From positions 1-64,000 of the forward strand of contig CAWHVQ010000007.1 in the NCBI GenBank assembly GCA_963832895.1: DNA of 64,000 nt, in the 5' to 3' direction. The notes below the pieces were generated by a model. It was not told where the DNA came from. It worked only from the letters and a program-made list of their open reading frames with translations, and did not search any database. Source of the stretch: JAMXLO01 sp963832895. GTDB taxonomy: Bacteria; Pseudomonadota; Alphaproteobacteria; Acetobacterales; Acetobacteraceae. Shown piece after piece: positions 59,138-64,000 of this stretch (positions are counted from its first letter, which is position 1; every line of letters starts with the position of its first letter). Position numbers and translations under genes: made by a program.

Positions 59138-60725
59138 ACGCTCGCAGGCCTACTGCGCAGAGCATGGGCTGCAACTCGATCAGTCGACTACCTTCCGAGA
59201 CGAAGGGGTGTCAGGCTATCACGGGACGCACCGCACGCGCGGGAAGCTCGGGGCATTCCTCGCGCTGGTCGAAGCTCGTCGCATCGCACCCGGCAGCGTG
59301 CTGATCGTGGAGGCGATGGACCGGCTGTCGCGTCAGACGCCGCGCGAAGCCCTCTCCGTCTTCCTCGCCATCGTGAGCGCCGGTATTGAGGTGGTCACGC
59401 TGATCGACGGACAGCGGTATTCGAAGAAGTCCATCGATGCGAACATGGGGCAGCTCTTCCTGTCCATCGGTCTGATGTTTGGCGCGCATACGGAGTCCCG
59501 GAACAAGGCGGAGCGTGTCGCAGCCGCATGGATCAAGCGCCGGGGTGGGGCGACAAGCGTCGTGCCAGGGTGGTTTGACAAGACGGCGGACGGCGTCGTG
59601 GTCCGCTCCTTCGCTGGCGTGGCGCCCAGCGCTGTGAAGGCACTCGTTGCCAACGAGAAGGCGGACGTCGTGCGTCGCATGTTCCGTCTGATAGGAGAGA
59701 TGGGGACCCCAGAGATTGCACGCGCGCTGAACCGTGAGGGCGCACCCTGCCTGCGCGGTAAGCGATGGGATGGCGCTACCGTCCGGCGCATCCTTCGAGG
59801 ACGTCAGGTGTTAGGCGAGCAACTTATTTGCCATGTGGTAGATGGCAAACAAGTTGCTACCGGGGAGGTGTTGCGCGACGCGTATCCTGCCATCGTGACG
59901 GAGGCGGTATGGCGGAAGGCACAGGCAGTGCTGGACGGGCGGGCGGTGCCGAAGGGCAGGAACGCGGAGAGGCTCACGAACCTATTCGGCGATCTGGCGC
60001 GGTGCGGCGTGTGTGGCGCGCGGATGGGCGTGAAGAACTCGGGAAGGACGCGCGGGGACAAGGTCTACGAATACCACCACCTCGTCTGCTCGGGTTACCG
60101 GACCGGAGTGTGCACGAACCGGGTCAAGCACGACGTGAGAGCAGTTGAGAAGCGGATGGCTGCCGTTTTCGCCCATCTCGTGCCGGCGCCTGCTAATGGG
60201 TCCCGGCGCGATCCTGTGGCGCCGCGCCTCGTCGCTGCACGCCAAGAGGCGGCGAAGATGCAGCGCAACCTAGACGCCATGGTGGAGGGGTTCGCCGATG
60301 CCCCCGGCAGCGTGCGTGCCGCGATGCTGAAGCTTGCCGATAGGCACAAGGCGAAGCTGGCGGAGATAGCCGGCCTGGAACGCGAGCTGGCGCAAGGGGA
60401 GGAGAAGCGGGCTGACACTGGCGTCTGGCGTGGTCTGGAGGGGCTGGAGGGCGCGGAGCTTGTCAAGGCTCGGGCGCACGTCATGGCGACGCTGCCGCGC
60501 ATCGTGGAGGGCTTGAAGTTCAGGGCGGACGGGACGTTCGGGATTGCCATGCGTGAGGACTGGGCGGTCCTCTATGATGGGCGCCTGATCAGGCATGACG
60601 GTTCCCGACCCGAACCGTTGGACATGCCACCGAAGCCGAGGCCTCCGCTCCCTCGCAGGAGGGGGGAGAACCCATTCTCGTATCTTGCGCGGGGCTTGCT
60701 GCGGGGTGCGCCGGGCGGTCTGTGA
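59058..60725 (+). CDS. Large serine recombinase (integrase)
   Basis: 555 residues from ATG 59058. Catalytic domain: Y8-x-R-x-S12 (YSYIRFSS), then FRDEGVSGYHG, LIVEAMDRLSRQTPREAL and NMGQLFLSIGLMFGAHTESRNKAERV. Recombinase domain about 150-280 (GEMGTPEIARALNREGAPC and VRRILRGRQVLGEQ), and a zinc-ribbon domain with CGVCGARM ... HHLVCSGYRTGVC. A long helix (about 360-450) and a Pro/Arg-rich tail follow. It inserts and excises the element; insertion disrupted the oxidoreductase gene. Confidence 0.95.
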   Translation: MASLAYSYIRFSSPQQALGDSLRRQLERSQAYCAEHGLQLDQSTTFRDEGVSGYHGTHRTRGKLGAFLALVEARRIAPGSVLIVEAMDRLSRQTPREALSVFLAIVSAGIEVVTLIDGQRYSKKSIDANMGQLFLSIGLMFGAHTESRNKAERVAAAWIKRRGGATSVVPGWFDKTADGVVVRSFAGVAPSAVKALVANEKADVVRRMFRLIGEMGTPEIARALNREGAPCLRGKRWDGATVRRILRGRQVLGEQLICHVVDGKQVATGEVLRDAYPAIVTEAVWRKAQAVLDGRAVPKGRNAERLTNLFGDLARCGVCGARMGVKNSGRTRGDKVYEYHHLVCSGYRTGVCTNRVKHDVRAVEKRMAAVFAHLVPAPANGSRRDPVAPRLVAARQEAAKMQRNLDAMVEGFADAPGSVRAAMLKLADRHKAKLAEIAGLERELAQGEEKRADTGVWRGLEGLEGAELVKARAHVMATLPRIVEGLKFRADGTFGIAMREDWAVLYDGRLIRHDGSRPEPLDMPPKPRPPLPRRRGENPFSYLARGLLRGAPGGL

Positions 60726-60809
60726 GGGAAGCACTGCTGCACACAGCGCACGCGATATGGTAACGCTGTCAGGTAGGTTCATCGTCGGATGAATTGCGGG
60801 AGGGCGCCA

Positions 60810-61574
60810 TTGAGCTGGTGTGACAAACTTGCGTCGGTCCCCACCGTGGGGATCATGCTCGACTGGCATTTTTCGGGAGGCAGCACATTATGGGCTGCCT
60901 TTGCGCCGATTTTGGATAAGGAGGTTGCCAGCGAGAAGCCAACCTTCGTCATAACTCAGAACGAACCTTTCAGCGTTGGATTTCAAACGGATAGCGGCTT
61001 TCACTACGCAGCCGACCAATCGAAAGTTGTCGTAGGCTTTCAGCATCGATTTAGGGCCAAGCAGGTGAGCGGCGGCCATCCCGAGATGGAGATGCTGTCG
61101 CGCCCCATGCCATTCTCGCTGTTGCTGCCAAGTGCTTGCGAAAGGGCCAGCGAAGCTGCCCTATTGCTGCCTGGATGGAAAACGCGGAAAATAATACGGG
61201 TGGGGATCGTTTCTACTACGATAGTAGACATCGAGGACGCACCGCCCGGCGTAGGCAACTTCATTGATTATATCGGACGGCCTTGGGGGAAGAGGGTCGA
61301 TGTCTTCTCATTTCAAATTATAACCGAGCTGGAAAGCGCCATGGGCTGGAAAGATAGGTGTATTCACAATCTGACAAAACCCGAAGACCCAGAAGCTCTG
61401 GTCACACTTTCTTTCGATTGGCAGCGGACATTCACATCTGGGCAAGTGATCAGCACCGCTTCCGTTGGAAGCATCCTGGCTCGCGCGCGGGGCGACGCCA
61501 TGGCATATTTCGAGGACTTGGCAGAAGGGAGCCGCTTCGATGAGAACGTCGTCAGCGCGACAACTAGAACTTGA
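60810..61574 (+). CDS. Unknown protein, first gene of the HNH module
   Basis: 254 residues from TTG 60810, chosen for GGGAGGG five bases upstream; ATG 60789 is an alternative with a weak ribosome site. The protein has no motif I know. It is beta-rich in its first half (VGIMLDWHFSGG, SVGFQTDSGFHYA, KVVVGFQHRFRAKQ), then has helices and strands (KIIRVGIVSTTIVDIEDAPPG, DVFSFQIITELESAMGW, LVTLSFDWQRTF). It overlaps the next gene by 35 bases, so the three genes to 62828 form one unit. It could be a recognition or sensor protein, but this is only context. Confidence 0.75.
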   Translation: MSWCDKLASVPTVGIMLDWHFSGGSTLWAAFAPILDKEVASEKPTFVITQNEPFSVGFQTDSGFHYAADQSKVVVGFQHRFRAKQVSGGHPEMEMLSRPMPFSLLLPSACERASEAALLLPGWKTRKIIRVGIVSTTIVDIEDAPPGVGNFIDYIGRPWGKRVDVFSFQIITELESAMGWKDRCIHNLTKPEDPEALVTLSFDWQRTFTSGQVISTASVGSILARARGDAMAYFEDLAEGSRFDENVVSATTRT

Positions 61575-62028
61575 CGGGATTGGCACTGGTCCAGTTGGTG
61601 CGGAACTGAGCCAATCGCCAGGACCACAGGTCAGTGCTCGTGCTAGCGATACACCCTTCGCGCAGTCCACCGGATTGAACGTTCCTAATTTCAGCACTGA
61701 CCAAGTCAACGCCCAGACCTCGCGTCTGGCGGGCAGAATGAATGCCGCCGCAGTTTCCGACACGGAACTCAACCGTCTATTACGAGAACGCCAAGTCCTC
61801 TTGGACAAGCTATTTGATGGCACAATTAGCCGCAGAGAACAGCACCGGCTTAAATATGTGAGGTGGTCACTAGATCGAATTGAAGATGCAAAGCACGGTG
61901 CCGCGCTGGACATGCTTTCGGACCAAGTCGCCGTGTATGAACGCTTCGTGGCGGATCTTGCCGACTTCAAGGACGAGGTGATGCAGATCGCTCGGAAGAG
62001 TTCTAAGCGCGAACGGAAGCGCAAATGA
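61540..62028 (+). CDS. Unknown helical protein, second gene of the HNH module
   Basis: 162 residues from ATG 61540 behind GGGAG. A flexible Ser/Gly/Pro-rich N-terminus of about 60 residues leads to a strongly helical part (TELNRLLRERQVLLDKLFDG, RREQHRLKYVRWSLDRIEDAKHG and VYERFVADLADFKDEVMQIA) and a basic tail. It overlaps the first gene by 35 bases and the HNH gene by ATGA, so translation of the three is coupled. The form suits an adaptor between the unknown first protein and the nuclease. Confidence 0.75.
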   Translation: MRTSSARQLELDGIGTGPVGAELSQSPGPQVSARASDTPFAQSTGLNVPNFSTDQVNAQTSRLAGRMNAAAVSDTELNRLLRERQVLLDKLFDGTISRREQHRLKYVRWSLDRIEDAKHGAALDMLSDQVAVYERFVADLADFKDEVMQIARKSSKRERKRK

Positions 62029-62828
62029 ATAGAGACGATGATGGGGCCACTGAATCTGACTTGCCAGCGCGTGTTGCAGAAATCGACCCCGAGTTAGTTG
62101 CGCGTTCCGTCGTTGATGTGGGGATGAGATATCCTGAATATAGGCAGCATCTCAGGCATGACTTCTTCTTCTCGTGTGCTTACTGCACTATGGCCGAGGC
62201 TGAGGCGCAAGGGATCAGAATGACGATTGATCACTACGAACCACGCAGCGCGAGGCGGGACCTCGAAAACGATTATGCTAACCTGATGTATGCCTGTGAT
62301 CAGTGCAATATGTTAAAGGGCGACCGGTGCCCTACACCGCAGGCACGGGAGAACGGTCATCGGTTCTTCAGACCAGATCAGGACGTTCGCCGACAGCATT
62401 TTGCGCAGAGCGGCATTCGTTTGAATTCAAAGACGAATGTTGCTGACTTTTCGATTGAAGCTATGGACTTGAATCGCCACTCGCTCCTACGGCTGCGCCA
62501 AATTCGCAATCGGGTCGCCGGCAGCGTTCAGGAGGCGGCAGAGGGTATCATGGCGCTGCGCCGCTTGCCCATTGACCGGCTGCCGCTTGAGATCAAGGGC
62601 AAGGTCGTGACAACGCTTCAGCATGCAATTTCTGCCGAGAGAACGATTGCGGAGACGATCGACTCAGTCCTCCGGGAACGCGCCCGGTCGCCTCTGATCG
62701 ACCCCGACCCAGAAGCAGAGGCGCACACACGTGAGCGCATCGGTCGTCTAGAACAGATGGAGGCTCTGCACCCTGGCGCCTGGAGACAACGCCGGGATCG
62801 AACGCAACGAGGCAGGCGCAATGAGTGA
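62025..62828 (+). CDS. HNH endonuclease, third gene of the module
   Basis: 267 residues from ATG 62025, overlapping the previous stop (ATGA). The nuclease core is FSCAYCTMAEAE ... MTIDHYEPRSARR ... NDYANLMYACDQCNMLKGDR: zinc-binding C-x2-C and C-x2-C pairs with the catalytic D-H in IDHYEP, and the asparagine in CNMLKGD. This is the retron/Septu-like HNH type with the N-L-x-Y-x-C-x2-C-N-x2-K-G-D end. The C-terminal half is helical. It should cut DNA or nicking-type targets, probably as an effector of the module. Confidence 0.9.
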   Translation: MNRDDDGATESDLPARVAEIDPELVARSVVDVGMRYPEYRQHLRHDFFFSCAYCTMAEAEAQGIRMTIDHYEPRSARRDLENDYANLMYACDQCNMLKGDRCPTPQARENGHRFFRPDQDVRRQHFAQSGIRLNSKTNVADFSIEAMDLNRHSLLRLRQIRNRVAGSVQEAAEGIMALRRLPIDRLPLEIKGKVVTTLQHAISAERTIAETIDSVLRERARSPLIDPDPEAEAHTRERIGRLEQMEALHPGAWRQRRDRTQRGRRNE

Positions 62829-63081
62829 CGCTGCCGTTTGTTGCTTGGTGCGCTCCCGGTGCCAATATCGCGCCCGGGCGGGCTAAGGCGACGAGAGACG
62901 TCGTGAGGATCGGTAGCGGGCGGCTTCCGGATGGGTCCCGCGCGCCAGGGTCCCCGGGGCGTTTTCTCCATGGGACCCGTCCGAACTCAATAATGGGCTG
63001 CGAGCATTTGCTTGCCCCGACACCCTCTGTTTGATTATAGCGGGCGCATTCACCTCACCCCGAGATTGGAGACACAAGGCA
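62829..63081. other. Gap after the HNH module
   Basis: About 250 bp without a convincing gene; short plus-strand frames are Arg- and Pro-rich. The element gene at 63082 has its start and presumably promoter here. No clear terminator is visible after the HNH gene. Confidence 0.35.
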
Positions 63082-63624
63082 GTGGCGAACGCGACCAGCC
63101 CCAAGGACCAATGGATTCAGGTCATCGAAGAATATCTGACGACTGCAGAATGGTGCATCGACACTTCAAAGGGTGCTGGCATCCGAGGATATTCCGCGAC
63201 ATTGCTGCTGCTCTGCGTGACGGACGCCATGGGTCACGGGCTGCTGCCGGACAATGGGAGGAGCACACGGCTAGATGTGCTGATGTATCCGCCCTTTGAT
63301 CCGGCACTTAACCTGAACGCGTCCAAGGTCGGCAATCTTGTGAGTTGGTATCGGAACATGCTTGCGCATACCGGCACTATGTCGCCGAACGTATTCTTGG
63401 AGCCTGACGAGCAAGGGGTGCCGTTTTCCTTCGACGGGAACGACGCGCTCAATGTCATACGGGTTCCGGTGCTTTATCAGGCTGTCAAGGCGGCATGGGA
63501 GGGACGGGACAAGAGTATCTTCATTTGTCCCAGCATGCACGGGAAGGCGCCACCAGACCCGACCGCACAACCTCCGGGTTTCATCTCGTCGCTAAGCACT
63601 CTTGTCTCAGGAGGGGTCTGGTAG
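63082..63624 (+). CDS. Hypothetical protein with R-x4-H (HEPN-like) motif
   Basis: About 180 residues from GTG 63082 (an upstream TTG at 63031 is an alternative). Residues include SPKDQWIQVIEEYLTTAEWCID and ATLLLLCVTDAMGHGLL, then KVGNLVSWYRNMLAHTGTMSP, where R-N-M-L-A-H fits the R-x4-6-H motif of HEPN nucleases, placed at a helix end as in that fold. The rest is not recognised. It sits in the same element as the HNH module, so an RNA-cutting defence or toxin role is possible; the motif alone is weak evidence. Confidence 0.6.
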   Translation: MANATSPKDQWIQVIEEYLTTAEWCIDTSKGAGIRGYSATLLLLCVTDAMGHGLLPDNGRSTRLDVLMYPPFDPALNLNASKVGNLVSWYRNMLAHTGTMSPNVFLEPDEQGVPFSFDGNDALNVIRVPVLYQAVKAAWEGRDKSIFICPSMHGKAPPDPTAQPPGFISSLSTLVSGGVW

Positions 63625-63708
63625 CCTCTTCGGTCCTCGATGCCTCCGGCGTTCGGGGCGCGTCAGCGTCTCGCATGCTGGCGGTTTGGTGGGCGTGAGA
63701 GTGCGTCG

Positions 63709-64000
63709 TCATTGCCCCAACGCAAGCGCGGCGAGACAACAGCCGACGAGAAATAGCAAGGCCGCTGAGACTGCGCACGAGCAACCTATCGCCAAGAGTA
63801 TCTGATGACGTTGGCGGAACGGTCCGCCCGACACGCGAGAGAGTTCCTCACCATAAAGCCTCAGTTGGGTCAGGTATGCAGTGAGGAATGCCATGACGGT
63901 CAGAAACACGCCAAGGCCATAACAGACTAATGCCCAGCGGATATGGGGCAGCGGCACAGCAGCCGAGTGGGAGGTCAAGCTACCGAGGTAGGCGAGGATC
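63709..64000 (-). CDS. Membrane protein, C-terminal part, cut by right edge
   Basis: The minus-strand frame is open to the right edge. It shows two hydrophobic segments (WALVCYGLGVFLTVMAFLTAYL and LLAIGCSCAVSAALLFLVGCCLAALAL), connected by a polar loop RLYGEELSRVSGGPFRQRHQ, and ends at 63709. A start could be TTG near 63978, but the upstream codons (ILAYLGSLTSHSAA) look coding, so a longer protein is likely. The family is unknown. Confidence 0.5.
   Translation of the reverse strand, partial: ILAYLGSLTSHSAAVPLPHIRWALVCYGLGVFLTVMAFLTAYLTQLRLYGEELSRVSGGPFRQRHQILLAIGCSCAVSAALLFLVGCCLAALALGQ

Larger units (their letters stand above)
59030..64000. mobile_element. Second mobile element, large-serine-recombinase type, right end outside window
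   Basis: The Gfo/Idh/MocA gene is broken at about 59034, and a large serine recombinase begins right at the break, as expected at the end of such an element. Downstream genes are of unknown function, AT-richer and unlike the chromosomal genes, with a nuclease module. The other junction should contain the rest of the oxidoreductase gene and lies beyond 64000. Confidence 0.8.

Noticed and set aside
1..64000. CRISPR array or rRNA operon
   Set aside because: No regularly spaced direct repeats and no rRNA-like sequence were seen; the only repeats are the hairpin pairs and palindromes listed.

Overview
The window is high-GC alphaproteobacterial DNA. Gene content and protein style (ATP12 chaperone, SorAB-type sulfite dehydrogenase, DUF6635-like protein, small QFRDLRRT-type phage integrase) suggest the Rhodospirillales, probably Acetobacteraceae. 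This is inference from protein families; no 16S rRNA gene is present.

Layout. (1) 1-16.8 kb is the right part of an integrated, prophage- or ICE-like element. It ends with a tyrosine integrase (15625-16695) against the 3' end of a tRNA-Arg(UCU) gene (16765-16841). Its cargo includes a serine recombinase cut by the window edge, a Gp37/Gp68 (DUF5131) protein, two orphan DNA methyltransferases, an IS3-family insertion sequence, two excisionase-like HTH proteins (one frameshifted), a minus-strand phage operon with its own leader and intrinsic terminator, and a CI-like repressor beside a TTGACT-rich divergent control region. Its left end lies outside the window. (2) 17-31 kb is chromosomal: a coiled-coil membrane-anchored protein, a polysaccharide export lipoprotein, topoisomerase IV subunit B (parE, with a one-base frameshift in this sequence), a sugar-nucleotide epimerase-like protein, an ion channel, small lipoproteins, a TauE/SafE exporter, a cupin, a GT35 glucan phosphorylase, tRNA-Leu(GAG) and lipB. 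(3) 31-35.3 kb on the minus strand is a compact housekeeping operon, rluA-type pseudouridine synthase / AsmA / ATP12 / acylphosphatase. (4) 35.3-53 kb is a metabolic region: a Rieske ring-hydroxylating dioxygenase (alpha and beta), an SMP-30-like lactonase, Hsp20 and a host-attachment-type protein, an ECF sigma/anti-sigma pair, an enolase-superfamily dehydratase, an extradiol-dioxygenase-like VOC protein, an HdrC/HdrB-like Fe-S pair, a Tat-exported multicopper oxidase, a polar amino-acid binding protein, a Tat-exported BBE flavoprotein, a nitrate/sulfonate/taurine-type ABC transporter, and the remains of a dihydrodiol dehydrogenase. (5) 53.3-59 kb has an unusual kinase-LRR-Sel1 fusion, SorA/SorB-type sulfite dehydrogenase, an NMT1-like binding protein without a signal peptide, and the 5' part of a Gfo/Idh/MocA oxidoreductase. 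(6) From about 59.0 kb to the right edge a second mobile element interrupts that oxidoreductase. It starts with a large serine recombinase and carries a tight three-gene module ending in an HNH nuclease, then a protein with an R-x4-H (HEPN-like) motif.

How it fits together. Region 4 reads as uptake and oxidation of aromatic or sulfonated compounds (ring dioxygenase, ring-cleavage-like enzyme, lactonase, binding proteins), with sulfite handled by SorAB and possibly TauE. Decayed dihydrodiol dehydrogenase and ABC-transporter genes show the catabolic set has been trimmed. The best candidates for something undescribed are the overlapping three-gene HNH module in the right-hand element (60810-62828), the covarying hairpin repeat pair plus three-way-junction structure at 6684-7048, and the kinase-LRR-Sel1 protein.
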